Positions 39,116 to 48,699 of a DNA stretch of 64,000 bases are shown here, piece after piece. The stretch comes from CAYTLW01 sp964438735 (lineage in GTDB: Bacteria > Myxococcota_A > UBA9042). The DNA lies in the NCBI GenBank assembly GCA_964438735.1, contig CAYTLW010000021.1, positions 1 through 64,000 on the forward strand. Direction: 5' to 3'. The position numbers and the translations under genes were made by a program. The notes under the pieces are model-generated. The model saw only the letters and a list, made by a program, of their open reading frames with translations. It searched no databases and was not told the origin of the DNA. Within the stretch, counting starts at the first letter, position 1. Each line of letters opens with the position of its first letter.

Positions 39116-40219
39116 ATGGAAGCCGTCGCCGCATTCCTGGAGCGCCTGGGCAACGAGTCCCTGCTGGGCAACTCCCTGCGCGTCTACCTGATCGTCGGCA
39201 TGATCATCGTCGCTGGCGTGATGTTGTCTCGTCTGGCGCGCTTCATCATGGCCCGCTACCTGCCCAAGGTGGCCAGCTTCACGCAGTCGGACCTGGACGA
39301 TCGCATGGTCGCGGGCGCCATCGGCCCCCTGTCCGCCATGGTGCTGCTGCCCACCTTCCATGTCTGCGTCTACATCCTGGACATGCCCGACGGCTTGCGC
39401 CGGCTGCTGGTCGATGGGCTGGTGGTCGCGTTCGCCATCCTGGTGACCACCATCGCGGTGCGATCGGTGGACGTGGCGTTCCGCGCGTGGGCGGGCAGGC
39501 AGGCCCGTCTCAAGGCGGGCATCGACCCCCAGGTGATCGGTTTCGGGCGCAAATTCGCCAAGATCCTGGTCGTGCTGGTGGCCGGGCTGATCGTCATGCA
39601 GCGGGTCGGCCTCGACATCATGAGCCTGATCACCGGCCTGGGCATCGGCGGCCTCGCGGTCGCCCTGGCGGCGCAGGAGACGCTGGGCAATGTGCTCGGC
39701 AGTCTGCAGATCATGACCGACCAACCTTTCGCGGTCGGCGACTTCATCCGCTTCGATGGCATCTTCGGCCAGGCCCGGGACATCGGGCTGCGTTCAACCA
39801 AGATCCTCACCGCCAGCGGCGTGCGCGTGGTGGTGCCCAACAAGGTGCTCGCCGGTGGCGCCATCGAAAACTGCAGCGTGCATCAGGGCATCACGGTGCA
39901 ATTCACGGTGGGGCTGGTCTATGGGACCACCGCCGATCAGCTGGAGAACGCGGTCGAATTGTTGCGCCAGATCGTCTCGGACCACCCACACGTGCACAGG
40001 GATGTGAAGGTGCACTTCGTCGGCTTCGGCGCCTCGTCGCTGGATCTACAGGTGATCTACTTCGTGACCAGCTTCGCCGAGAACCTGGACGTGCAGCACG
40101 ACATCAACATGGCGGTCAAGCGACGTTTCGACGACGAGGGCCTCGATTTCGCCTTCCCGACACGCACCGTGCACATGCTGGCCGAGGCCATGGCCGAGGG
40201 CGACCCGGCCGAGGGTTGA
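39116..40219 (+). CDS. Small-conductance mechanosensitive channel (MscS family)
   Basis: 367 aa. Four to five TM helices, the last being the Gly/Ala-rich pore helix (GLGIGGLAVALAAQETLGNVL), followed by the beta domain (IMTDQPFAVGDFIRF) and the alpha/beta C-terminal domain. MscS proteins open on membrane tension to release solutes in hypo-osmotic shock. AGGAG about 12 bases before ATG 39116. Longer than E. coli MscS (286 aa) because of extra N-terminal helices. Confidence 0.92.
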   Translation: MEAVAAFLERLGNESLLGNSLRVYLIVGMIIVAGVMLSRLARFIMARYLPKVASFTQSDLDDRMVAGAIGPLSAMVLLPTFHVCVYILDMPDGLRRLLVDGLVVAFAILVTTIAVRSVDVAFRAWAGRQARLKAGIDPQVIGFGRKFAKILVVLVAGLIVMQRVGLDIMSLITGLGIGGLAVALAAQETLGNVLGSLQIMTDQPFAVGDFIRFDGIFGQARDIGLRSTKILTASGVRVVVPNKVLAGGAIENCSVHQGITVQFTVGLVYGTTADQLENAVELLRQIVSDHPHVHRDVKVHFVGFGASSLDLQVIYFVTSFAENLDVQHDINMAVKRRFDDEGLDFAFPTRTVHMLAEAMAEGDPAEG

Positions 40220-40228
40220 CGTTCCGCG

Positions 40229-40552
40229 CTACCAGGCGTCCCGATCAGCGTCGCATTCGGCGCAATACTCGAGCCAGGGAACCTCTTCCAGAGCCGCTTC
40301 CGAGAAGGGTTCCGAACACTCGACGCACAGTCCCCATTGGGGGGTGTCCAGGCGTTTCTGGGCCCGCACGATCTGATCGAGGAAGAGGCGTAGCCGCTCC
40401 TTGGGTTTGATGCCGGGCTTGTCCTCGTCGGGCAGCTTGATGGTGGCCAGGGTGGCGTTTTCGCCGGCGAGCAGGCGGGTCAGGGCGTGATTGATGTCGC
40501 CGCCCTTGCGCAGCAGGTCCCGGCGCAGCTTCTTTTTCTTGTCCGTCGCCAT
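40229..40552 (-). CDS. DksA/TraR-type C4 zinc-finger protein
   Basis: 107 aa. A helical N-terminal half (residues 5-70) and a C4 zinc finger with C76-x2-C79 and C97-x2-C100 (GLCVECSEPF, YCAECDA). DksA proteins bind the RNA polymerase secondary channel and act with ppGpp. Here the coiled-coil tip Asp pair typical of true DksA is not evident, so the target may differ. Converges on mscS with 9 bp between stops. Confidence 0.8.
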   Translation of the reverse strand: MATDKKKKLRRDLLRKGGDINHALTRLLAGENATLATIKLPDEDKPGIKPKERLRLFLDQIVRAQKRLDTPQWGLCVECSEPFSEAALEEVPWLEYCAECDADRDAW

Positions 40553-40681
40553 GGCCGTACAATGGCCGATCGGGACCCGTTTGCAAGCGATGGCAGGGTC
40601 GGGGCGGCCGCTTGCATCCAGGTGTGCCTTTGATCAACATCTGCGGCCGGCGGCCCCGACTGGCCGCAGGAGGATTTCAGC

Positions 40682-41542
40682 ATGGAGCACATCGAGGTCA
40701 TCGGCATCATCGGCGGCGGACAGATGGGCAGCGGTATCGCCCAGGTCGCGGCCCAGGCGGGCTATCGCGCAATCGTCTACGACACTGCGGCGGCATCCCT
40801 GGAGCGGGCGGAGGCGCGCGTGGGCGCGTCGCTGGCCAAGCTGGAGGCCAAGGGAAGACTGGCCGAGGGAGAGACCGCGGCGTCGGTGCAATCGCGCATC
40901 ACGACCACCAGCGACTTCGACTCCTTGAGCGTTGCTGATTTCGCTGTGGAGGCCATCGTCGAGAACGAGGCCATCAAGCGGGAGATCTTCGGCCGCCTGG
41001 ACGAGCTGCTCAATCCGCGCGCCATCCTGGCTTCGAACACCTCCTCGATCCCGATCACACGTCTGTGCGCGGCGACGAAGCGGCCCGATCGCGTGGTTGG
41101 CATGCACTTCATGAACCCGGTGCCGGTCATGCGCCTGGTGGAGATCATCCGCGGCCTGCCCACTTCTGACGAGACCTTCGCCACCACGTGCGAGCTCGCC
41201 GAGCGGCTGGGCAAGACGACCTGCGAAGCCCAGGACTACCCGGGCTTCATCGTCAACCGCGTGCTCATCCCCTTCATCAACGAGGCCTGCTATGCAGTGA
41301 TGGAGGGCGTGGCCACCGCCGAGGCGGTCGACCAGAGCTGCCGGCTCGGTCTGAACCACCCGATGGGCCCGCTACAGCTGGCTGACTTCATCGGTCTGGA
41401 TACGGTGCTGGCCATCGCCGAGGTGCTGCACGCCGGCCTGGGCGACGCCAAGTACCGTCCCTGCCCGCTGCTGCGCAAACATGTCGACGCCGGCTGGGTC
41501 GGGGTCAAGTCGGGTCGAGGCTTCTACCGCTACGACGACTGA
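40682..41542 (+). CDS. hbd: 3-hydroxybutyryl-CoA dehydrogenase
   Basis: 286 aa, the family length. NAD(P)-dependent oxidation of 3-hydroxyacyl-CoA (short chain) in fatty acid or butanoate metabolism. Shown by the Rossmann loop GIIGGGQMGSGIAQVAAQAGY, the catalytic region NTSSIPI and HFMNPVPVMRLVEIIRG (His-Asn dyad), and the C-terminal dimer domain (GLNHPMGPLQLADFIGLD). AGGAGG before ATG 40682. No thiolase or crotonase next to it. Confidence 0.93.
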   Translation: MEHIEVIGIIGGGQMGSGIAQVAAQAGYRAIVYDTAAASLERAEARVGASLAKLEAKGRLAEGETAASVQSRITTTSDFDSLSVADFAVEAIVENEAIKREIFGRLDELLNPRAILASNTSSIPITRLCAATKRPDRVVGMHFMNPVPVMRLVEIIRGLPTSDETFATTCELAERLGKTTCEAQDYPGFIVNRVLIPFINEACYAVMEGVATAEAVDQSCRLGLNHPMGPLQLADFIGLDTVLAIAEVLHAGLGDAKYRPCPLLRKHVDAGWVGVKSGRGFYRYDD

Positions 41543-41592
41543 ATCTGCGGCGCTCGAACGTCGCCATAGCCAGCGGCCAGGGGGAGGGCCTG

Positions 41593-44190
41593 TTGTCCGA
41601 AGTGCCAGCCAGGCTGCCGCCCAAGGAGGCGGTCAATCCCTTCTTCCTGGCCCTGGCCGACGTGGTCCTGCGCTTTCGCTGGCTGATGCTGTTGGGCACG
41701 CTGGCGATCACCGTCGCGGCGGCCTGGCAGGTGAAGACCCACCTGCGCATCGACAACAGCGTGCGCGCCTTTGTGTCGAGCAAGTCGCGCAGCAACCAGG
41801 TCCTGGAGGAGCTGCGCGCCGACTTCGGTCGCGATGACCTCTTCCTGATCCTGGTCGGCGGCGATGTCTTCAGCCTGCCCTATCTCGACAAGTTGAAGGC
41901 GCTGCACGAGGAGATTGAGGGCCTCGAGCTGGAGGAGGAAGAGGACCCGGTCGCGCAGGCGGAACCCGCCGCACCCGCTGATCCTGCCACCGCAGAGGCC
42001 AAGGCGGCTGAATCGGGGGAGGAAGGCGGCGACTTCGACGCAGACTTTGACTCGGACTTTGCCCAGGGGGATGGCGCCGACGCGTGGGCCGGCGAGAAGG
42101 GCGGCTCGGTGGTCGACGAGATCATCTCGCTGATCAACATCCGCGAGACCTCGTTCGTCGATGGCGGGCTGCACGTCGGCGACCTGATGGATCCCATGCC
42201 CACCGCGGCCGAGCTACCGGCCCTGCGCGAGCGCGTGCTCGCCGACAAGACCAAGGTGGGCCAGGTGGTCGGCGCGGCGGGTAAACACACCGCGATCGTG
42301 ATCCGCACGCGCTTCATGAGCGAGGAGGAGTCCGACCGCGTCTATCGCAAGCTGGTCGCCATCGCCCAGGCCCGACGCAGCGCCGACTTCGACCTCAAAG
42401 TGGCCGGTCCGCCGGCGCTGGGCGCGGCCATCAACTCCCTGATGCTGGACGATCTCGGCGTCACCGCGTTGGTGGCCATCGCCGCCATGTTGCTGATGCT
42501 CTTCTACCTCTTCCGCCACCCGCTGGGTGTCATCGGTCCCGTGGGCGTGGTCATCCAGGCCGGCTTCTGGACCTTCGGCGTCATGGCCATGGTCGATGTG
42601 CCCATGACCATGTTGAGCAACATCCTGCCGGCTTTCCTGATCTGCGTCGGCGTGGGCGACTCGGTGCACATCCAGTCGGTCTATCGCGATAAGCGACGAG
42701 AAGGGATGCCCAACCGCGAGGCGATCCGCCACGCGGTGGCCACGACTGGCGTGCCGGTGCTGTTCACCACCCTGACCACCATGGTCGGCTTGCTCAGCTT
42801 CCGCGCCGCGACGCTGGACGCCATCAGCGACATGGGCACCCTGGGGGCGCTGGGGGTGTTCATCGCCCTGGTCCACTCGGTCGTCTTCCTGCCAATCATC
42901 CTGTCGTTCAATCACAACAGCCTGATCGGCGCCCGCGCCGCCACCGAAAGGGCGGACTGGCTCGACCGCTTCCTCGGCGTCTGTACCCGCTGGTCGCACG
43001 ACCCCAAGGCGCAGGCGGGGCATAAGCTGGGTCTGCGCACGACGCCCGCTCGAATTCGCGCCATCGCGGCCATGATCCTGGTGGCCGGCGGCTCCATCGG
43101 AGCGGCGAGCATGCTGCGCCTGTACCACAACCCCTTGAGCTGGATTCCGCCCCGCTTCGAAGTCCGACAGGCCTTTGACGAGATGGACGCCCACATCGGC
43201 GGCACGGCCAACGTGGCTTTGCTGGTCGACACCGGGCGCGCCGACGGGGTCAAGGACGTGGAGCTGCTGCGCCGACTGGAAAAGTTGCAGACCTGGATCA
43301 TGGCCTACGACCACCCGGACCTCGAGGTGGACCTGGTCGGCAACGCGATCTCCCTACTGGACGTGGTCAAGGAGACCAACCGCGCCCTGCACAAGGGCGA
43401 CGCGAAGTGGTACCGCCTGCCCGATGACGATCGCGCGCTCTCGGAGCTGCTTTTCATGTTCGAGAGCGCCGGTCCGGAACAGATGCGCAGGCTGGTGACC
43501 AACGACCTGCGCAAGCTGCGCATGGACATCCGTGTGCGCTGGGTCGACGCGCCCTCCTACGGTCCGTTCACGGAGTACGTGGAGGAGGGAGCCCGCCAGA
43601 TTATCGGCGATCGTGCCGAGGTGCGCACCACCGGCAGCGCCTACAGCCTGTTTTCGATCATCGCCTCGTTGATCAGCGATCTGATGCGCAGCTTCGGGCT
43701 CGCCTTCGTCGCCATCTCGTTCATGATGATCTTGATGTTACGCAGCGTCCGCCTGGGGCTGCTGGCCATGGTGCCCAACCTGCTGCCCATCCTGTCGATC
43801 ATGGGCTTGATGGGCATCACCGGCGTGCCCATCGACCTGGTCAACCTGCTGATCGCCTCCATCGCCATCGGCATCGCCGTGGACGACACGATCCACTACC
43901 TGCACCACTTCAAGTCTCATCACGACCTCAACGGCGACGTGGAGCAAGCCATCGGTCACTCGATGAAGCACTCCGGCAGGGCCATTACGGCCACCAGCGT
44001 GATTCTTTGCATCGGCTTTCTCGTTTACACCACGGCGGACATGTACAACCTTCAGCGCTTCGGAGCGCTGATCGCCGCCACCGTGATGCTGGCCCTGTTG
44101 ATCAACATCCTGTTTGCGCCGGCCCTGCTGCGTACCTTCTATAAGGATCGCCAACCGGCCGCCGCTTCGTCCCAGGAGGACCCACCATGA
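41593..44190 (+). CDS. RND/MMPL-family exporter
   Basis: 865 aa from a TTG start at 41593 with GGGAGGG upstream. Twelve TM helices arranged as TM1, a large periplasmic loop, TM2-6, TM7, second loop, TM8-12. The first loop holds an acidic low-complexity insert (about residues 115-170, EEEEDPVAQAE then a Glu/Asp/Gly run). The motif LPAFLICVGVGDSVHI and its second copy SIAIGIAVDDTIHYLHH are the charged TM4/TM10 signatures of MMPL/HpnN-like lipid exporters. Overlaps the next gene by 4 bp (ATGA) and leads a three-gene operon with LolA-like and DUF1302-like proteins, which points to lipid or hydrophobic-compound traffic between membranes. Confidence 0.9.
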   Translation: MSEVPARLPPKEAVNPFFLALADVVLRFRWLMLLGTLAITVAAAWQVKTHLRIDNSVRAFVSSKSRSNQVLEELRADFGRDDLFLILVGGDVFSLPYLDKLKALHEEIEGLELEEEEDPVAQAEPAAPADPATAEAKAAESGEEGGDFDADFDSDFAQGDGADAWAGEKGGSVVDEIISLINIRETSFVDGGLHVGDLMDPMPTAAELPALRERVLADKTKVGQVVGAAGKHTAIVIRTRFMSEEESDRVYRKLVAIAQARRSADFDLKVAGPPALGAAINSLMLDDLGVTALVAIAAMLLMLFYLFRHPLGVIGPVGVVIQAGFWTFGVMAMVDVPMTMLSNILPAFLICVGVGDSVHIQSVYRDKRREGMPNREAIRHAVATTGVPVLFTTLTTMVGLLSFRAATLDAISDMGTLGALGVFIALVHSVVFLPIILSFNHNSLIGARAATERADWLDRFLGVCTRWSHDPKAQAGHKLGLRTTPARIRAIAAMILVAGGSIGAASMLRLYHNPLSWIPPRFEVRQAFDEMDAHIGGTANVALLVDTGRADGVKDVELLRRLEKLQTWIMAYDHPDLEVDLVGNAISLLDVVKETNRALHKGDAKWYRLPDDDRALSELLFMFESAGPEQMRRLVTNDLRKLRMDIRVRWVDAPSYGPFTEYVEEGARQIIGDRAEVRTTGSAYSLFSIIASLISDLMRSFGLAFVAISFMMILMLRSVRLGLLAMVPNLLPILSIMGLMGITGVPIDLVNLLIASIAIGIAVDDTIHYLHHFKSHHDLNGDVEQAIGHSMKHSGRAITATSVILCIGFLVYTTADMYNLQRFGALIAATVMLALLINILFAPALLRTFYKDRQPAAASSQEDPP

Positions 44191-45008
44191 ACCGCCCACT
44201 CCACGCCCTGCTGGTCGCCCTGCCAGCGTTGATTCTGCTGGCTGATCCGGCCCTGGCGATCTCGCCATCGGAGACCAACGCAGCGGCCATCATGAAGGCC
44301 GTAGAGGCCCGCGCCACGCCGGCCAAGATGTCCAACAAGGTGCAGATGACCATCGCCGATGCCCAGGGCCGCAAGCGGGTGCGTGTGGTGCACTCCAAGC
44401 AGATGCAGTTCCCCGATGGCACGCGTCAGATCACCTTCATCGCCAGCCCGGCGGATGTGCGCAACCTGGGCGTGCTCAGCTGGGACTACGACGATGGCAA
44501 AAAGGCCGACGACCAGTGGCTGTACATGCCCAGCCAGCGCAAGTCGACGCGCATCTCAGCGGCCGGCAAGAGCGGCTCGTTCATGGGCTCGGACTTCACC
44601 TACTCGGATATGACCAGCAAGGATCCCAAGCAGTACGACTACAAGATGGTCGCCCAATCGGAGAAGGTGGACGGCGAGGATTGCTGGAAGATCGAGGCCC
44701 GGCCCAAGACCACCAAGGAGAAGCGCGAGACCGGCTACGTCAAGACGGTCGCCTGGGTCAGCAAGAGCAAGCTGATGCCCTTGAAGTCGATGATGCTGGT
44801 TCGTGCGGGCCGCAAGACGAAGATCGTGCGAATGCGCCAGATCAAGAAGATCGGCGGCTTCTGGATCCCCCACCTGCTCACCGCAGCGGTCGGCCGCAAC
44901 AAGAAGCGTGAGTCCCAGACCACGCTCCGCTTCACCGGCGTCAAGGTCAACGATCCGGCCATCACGCCCGCGGAGTTCACCCAGCGCAGGCTGGAGAAGG
45001 GCCTGTAG
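44187..45008 (+). CDS. LolA-like outer-membrane lipoprotein-sorting protein
   Basis: 273 aa. Signal peptide ending DPALA, then an unclosed-beta-barrel LolA-like domain. Family marks: MTIADAQGRKRVRVVHSKQM, ITFIASPADVRNLGVLSWDYDD, DDQWLYMPSQRKSTRISAAGK and SFMGSDFTYSDM. Such proteins carry lipids or lipoproteins across the periplasm. The ATG overlaps the stop of the RND gene, and the next gene starts 1 base after this stop. Confidence 0.88.
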   Translation: MNRPLHALLVALPALILLADPALAISPSETNAAAIMKAVEARATPAKMSNKVQMTIADAQGRKRVRVVHSKQMQFPDGTRQITFIASPADVRNLGVLSWDYDDGKKADDQWLYMPSQRKSTRISAAGKSGSFMGSDFTYSDMTSKDPKQYDYKMVAQSEKVDGEDCWKIEARPKTTKEKRETGYVKTVAWVSKSKLMPLKSMMLVRAGRKTKIVRMRQIKKIGGFWIPHLLTAAVGRNKKRESQTTLRFTGVKVNDPAITPAEFTQRRLEKGL

Positions 45009-45009
45009 G

Positions 45010-46566
45010 ATGAGTGGCCGCGCACCCGCCGCGTGGGCGTGCTCGTTGTTGTGCTGTGTGATGGTCGCCGCGGCCTGCTGGCTGTCGTCCTCGGTCGCCT
45101 GGGCACAAGCCGCGCCCGTCACCCCTACATCCGATGGTGGCGACGACTGGGCCGACGATGGCGGCGACTGGGCCGATGATGGCTTCGCCGAGGCCCCGGC
45201 GGAGGCTACACCCGCCGCTGAGACGGCCGAGCCCGCGCGATATTGGACGACTTCCGGATTCGCCCGCACCGACTGGGCCTTGTGGACCGAGCGCCTGTCG
45301 GACAATCCCTTCGCCAAGGGTCGCCAGAGCGTCGACCTGCGGCTGGAGTACAAGCGGGGCGACTGGCGCGCGGCGGTGGCCACGCACGTGGCGCATGACC
45401 TGGCCTATGCGCACGAGCGGCAGAGCTACGATGAGCCGACGTTGCGGGCCTACGAGTCCCTCTTCCAGCTGCGGGACGCCTTCGTGGCCCGGGCGTTGGG
45501 CGACTTCGAGATCACCGTGGGCCGGCAGGTGGTCGCCTGGGGAGAGGGCGACGCCATCAGCCCAATGGACGTGGTCAATCCACGCGACCTGCGCGAACCG
45601 TTGCTGTCGGATCTGGACGACATCCGCATCCCCGTGCTGGCGAGCCGTGTCGGCTGGTTCACGGGCAATCATCGGGTCGAGGGCATGGTCGTACACGAGG
45701 CGAATTTCGGCCTGCGGGGGCCGCCGCGGGGACCGTTCAGCCCGCTGCCCTGGCTGATCCACAACAGCCCGGCGCTGGAGGCGTTCCAGAAGATGCTGCC
45801 GCAGATACCCGTGGCAGACCGCTTCGACGCCATCCCGCTGGATTGGGAGCACAAGCAGGATCGCTGGGACAGGCACACCCAGCAGGCCTACCTGCGCTGG
45901 GTCTACAAAGGCGAGGGCCTGGACCTGGGCCTGTACGCAGCGAGTGTGCTCGACCAACAGGGCGTGATGGTGATGTCCAGCGACCAGGAAGCGGCCATCC
46001 AGAAGGCCATCCTCGCCGGCCAGCCCGAGCCCACGGTGCTGACGTTGGACCACCGCCGCTACGAGGTCTTCGGCACCTCCGGGGCGACCACCTGGAGCGA
46101 CTTCCTGCTCAAGTGGGAGCTGGGATTCGACCATCGGCATCCCTACAACGCCGGAGACTTCCCGAACGTGGATGTGGTGCGCAGCGACGTGATCGCCGGC
46201 ATGATCGGGCTGACGTGGCGCGGCATCGACGACACCACCATCGCCATCGAGGGCAGCAAGGCGCACCTGCTGGACAAACCCGACGCGCTGCTCTTCCCTG
46301 TCGACGCGCCGATGCTGATGCTGCGCGCCATGCACCAGGCGTTGCGCGAAGATCTCACCCTGATGCTGGCGGTGTCGGCCATGGGCTTGCAGGCAGAGTA
46401 CGGCTGGTTGGCGCGTGGCGAGGCCGGCTACAAGTTGCTCGACGGGGTGAAGGCGACGGTGGGGTACGTCAGCTTCCAGCCGACCGAAGAGTTCGGGCCC
46501 TTTGCAGGGTTGACGACGCACGACCGGTTGTTCATGCGCCTGCGTTGGGATTTTGCCGCGCGTTGA
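45010..46566 (+). CDS. DUF1302-like outer-membrane protein
   Basis: 518 aa. Signal peptide (SSSVAWAQA), then an Asp/Trp-rich spacer with two DDWADDGG-like units, then a beta-barrel (ITVGRQVVAWGEGDAISPMDVVNPRDL is the family's most distinctive segment). ATG 45010 lies one base after the previous stop, with TAGGATG. DUF1302 proteins travel with LolA-like proteins and MMPL exporters in many proteobacteria; the outer-membrane end of the same lipid path is the likely role. Confidence 0.82.
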   Translation: MSGRAPAAWACSLLCCVMVAAACWLSSSVAWAQAAPVTPTSDGGDDWADDGGDWADDGFAEAPAEATPAAETAEPARYWTTSGFARTDWALWTERLSDNPFAKGRQSVDLRLEYKRGDWRAAVATHVAHDLAYAHERQSYDEPTLRAYESLFQLRDAFVARALGDFEITVGRQVVAWGEGDAISPMDVVNPRDLREPLLSDLDDIRIPVLASRVGWFTGNHRVEGMVVHEANFGLRGPPRGPFSPLPWLIHNSPALEAFQKMLPQIPVADRFDAIPLDWEHKQDRWDRHTQQAYLRWVYKGEGLDLGLYAASVLDQQGVMVMSSDQEAAIQKAILAGQPEPTVLTLDHRRYEVFGTSGATTWSDFLLKWELGFDHRHPYNAGDFPNVDVVRSDVIAGMIGLTWRGIDDTTIAIEGSKAHLLDKPDALLFPVDAPMLMLRAMHQALREDLTLMLAVSAMGLQAEYGWLARGEAGYKLLDGVKATVGYVSFQPTEEFGPFAGLTTHDRLFMRLRWDFAAR

Positions 46567-46666
46567 TCTCGACCCGCTTAGATTTCGCGCGCTTTTCTCA
46601 ACCCAACGGCCAAGCCGTACTACACTTCTGCCGGAGTTCTGCCCCTGGTTGGAGCGGAGGGAGCCC

Positions 46667-48169
46667 ATGTCTGGTTGCAATCGACTTGGAAGATGCGTGG
46701 CGGGCCTGCTGTTGGGTGCGCTTCTTTTGGCTGGCAGTCCCGCGTTTGCGGATCCCACCGGGACCATCGAGGCGGGGTTGTCGCTGGGCTTTGACTGGCT
46801 GGACGATAACAACCAGCTCGGCGACGCCTACTACGACGACAACATCCTCGCCAGCGGCCTGCTCATCGGGCTGCGGGGGGGCTACAACGTCACCGATCGC
46901 ATCGGCGCCGAGTTGGAGCTGCGCTTCCTGCCGACCACTTTGCGTCGCCAGTCGGATCTGGGCCAGCGGACTTCGTTTGCGCCGGCGCTTGGCGTTCGGG
47001 TGCATGGCCTGTTTCATCACCCCCTCATGGCCGGCAAGCTGCGCGTCTTCGGCCTGGTCGGGGCCGGCTTCGACTCGCTGCTCAAGGCTCGCAACTTCCG
47101 CAAGGTCGATCAGCACGACTACACCGAAAAGGACACGGACGCGGTCTTTGATGTCGGCGCCGGGGCGAAGTTCGAGTTGCTGCCCAAGCTGCAGCTGCGC
47201 GCGGACCTGCGGTGGTTGGGCACGGCCGGTCGCAATCCCGAAGGCTCGCTCAGCCATGCGGTGGAGTTCCACGTCGGCGCGGCATGGTTGCTCGGCGGCA
47301 AGCCCGCCGATGCCGATGGCGACGGCATCATCGGCGACAAGGATAAATGCCCCGACAAAGCCGAGGACAAGGACGGCTTCGAAGACGCGGATGGCTGCCC
47401 GGACTTGGACAACGACAAAGATGGCATCGCCGACAAGGTCGATAAATGCCCCGACAAGCCCGAGAACAAGAACGGTCTGCTCGATGACGATGGCTGCCCG
47501 GACGCCGACAAGGATGGCGACGGCATCGCCGACGCCAAGGATAAGTGCCCCGACAAGAAGGAAGACAAGGACAACTTCGAAGATGGCGATGGTTGCCCGG
47601 AGTTCGACAATGACAAGGACGGCATCGCCGACAACCGCGACAAGTGCCCCAACAAGGCCGAGGACAAGGACCGCCACGACGACTTTGACGGCTGCCCCGA
47701 CCCCGACAACGACGGCGACAAGGTGCCCGACGCGCAGGACCGCTGCCCGAATGAGGCCGAGACCATCAACGGCTACAAGGATCGGGATGGCTGCTCGGAC
47801 GTGGTGCCTTCGCCGCTGGTCAAGGCGTTCAGCGGCCCGGTCAAGGGCATCTCCTTCGACGACGCCAAGGCGCACCTGGACACCCGCTCCTACGATGTGC
47901 TCGACGAGCGACTGAAGCTGCTCAAGGAGTACAGCAGCATCGCGGTGGTCGTGGTCGGCCACGTGCAGGACTCCGGCGATCCCAAAGCCGACCTGAAGCT
48001 CAGCGTGCAGCGCGCCAAGATGGTGGCCGCCTACTTCATCAATCGCGGCGTCAGCGGCGATCGCGTGAGCCACAAGGGACTGGGCGCCGCCGAGCCGGTC
48101 GCCAAGGGCAAGTCCAAGAAGGCCGTGCGCCGGAACATGCGCATCGAGATGCACCTGGTGGTCAAGTAG
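46667..48169 (+). CDS. OmpA-family protein with thrombospondin type-3 repeats
   Basis: 500 aa. Signal peptide (SPAFA), an N-terminal 8-strand barrel of about 190 aa, then five calcium-binding TSP3 repeats of about 36 aa (units such as DKDGIADKVDKCPDKPENKN), then an OmpA C-terminal domain. In that domain the peptidoglycan-binding Asp of GHTD is Gln (VVVVGHVQDSGDP), while the Arg of LSxxRA is kept. GGAGGGAG before ATG 46667. It anchors the outer membrane to the wall in other species; here binding may be altered. Confidence 0.9.
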   Translation: MSGCNRLGRCVAGLLLGALLLAGSPAFADPTGTIEAGLSLGFDWLDDNNQLGDAYYDDNILASGLLIGLRGGYNVTDRIGAELELRFLPTTLRRQSDLGQRTSFAPALGVRVHGLFHHPLMAGKLRVFGLVGAGFDSLLKARNFRKVDQHDYTEKDTDAVFDVGAGAKFELLPKLQLRADLRWLGTAGRNPEGSLSHAVEFHVGAAWLLGGKPADADGDGIIGDKDKCPDKAEDKDGFEDADGCPDLDNDKDGIADKVDKCPDKPENKNGLLDDDGCPDADKDGDGIADAKDKCPDKKEDKDNFEDGDGCPEFDNDKDGIADNRDKCPNKAEDKDRHDDFDGCPDPDNDGDKVPDAQDRCPNEAETINGYKDRDGCSDVVPSPLVKAFSGPVKGISFDDAKAHLDTRSYDVLDERLKLLKEYSSIAVVVVGHVQDSGDPKADLKLSVQRAKMVAAYFINRGVSGDRVSHKGLGAAEPVAKGKSKKAVRRNMRIEMHLVVK

Positions 48170-48357
48170 CCCGATCTTCCAGGGCGCCAGTATCACCCCT
48201 GCAATCGGCACGCTGCCCGGCGGCGCTTGCCTGCCCTCGGGTTTGACCTACCATGGTCCAGGCGGTTGGTTCACCAGGGGAATGAAGGCATCCCCCTCGC
48301 CGCCAAAGGCGTGGCTTCGCCGGCTCATCCCATCTTTGCCAGGGAGTCGTTTCAGTC

Positions 48358-48672
48358 ATGTGCCCGACCCGCGAAGACCATGATGAAGGCGTCCTCATAT
48401 CGACTCGGAAGAAGGTCAAGCGGCCGCGTAAATTCGCCGTGGTGCTGCACAATGATGACTACACCACGCAGGAATTCGTCGTGCAGGTCCTCAAGGTCTT
48501 CTTCCACCGTTCGGATACGGAGGCGCGGACCATCATGTTGACCGTGCACATGAAGGGTCGCGGCGTCGCCGGCACCTACAGTAAGGACATCGCCGAGTCG
48601 AAGGTGGCGCAGGTGACCGATTTCGCGCGCAGCCAGGGGGCTCCCCTGAAGCTGACGACCGAGCCCGCATGA
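48358..48672 (+). CDS. clpS: ClpS adaptor of ClpA
   Basis: 104 aa. N-degron adaptor that hands substrates to ClpAP. Clear family segments: KFAVVLHNDDYTTQEFVVQVL (the HNDDYT pocket), TIMLTVHMKGRGVAGTYSKDIAESK. The upstream 188 bp hold no certain promoter. clpA follows 27 bp later. Confidence 0.95.
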   Translation: MCPTREDHDEGVLISTRKKVKRPRKFAVVLHNDDYTTQEFVVQVLKVFFHRSDTEARTIMLTVHMKGRGVAGTYSKDIAESKVAQVTDFARSQGAPLKLTTEPA

Positions 48673-48699
48673 GGGGCGTGGAACGAACAGGAGGTTCCA

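Noticed and set aside
48243..48271. Promoter before clpS (TTGACC, 17 bp, TTGGTT)
   Set aside because: The -10 half is too poor to claim, although the -35 and the spacing are reasonable.
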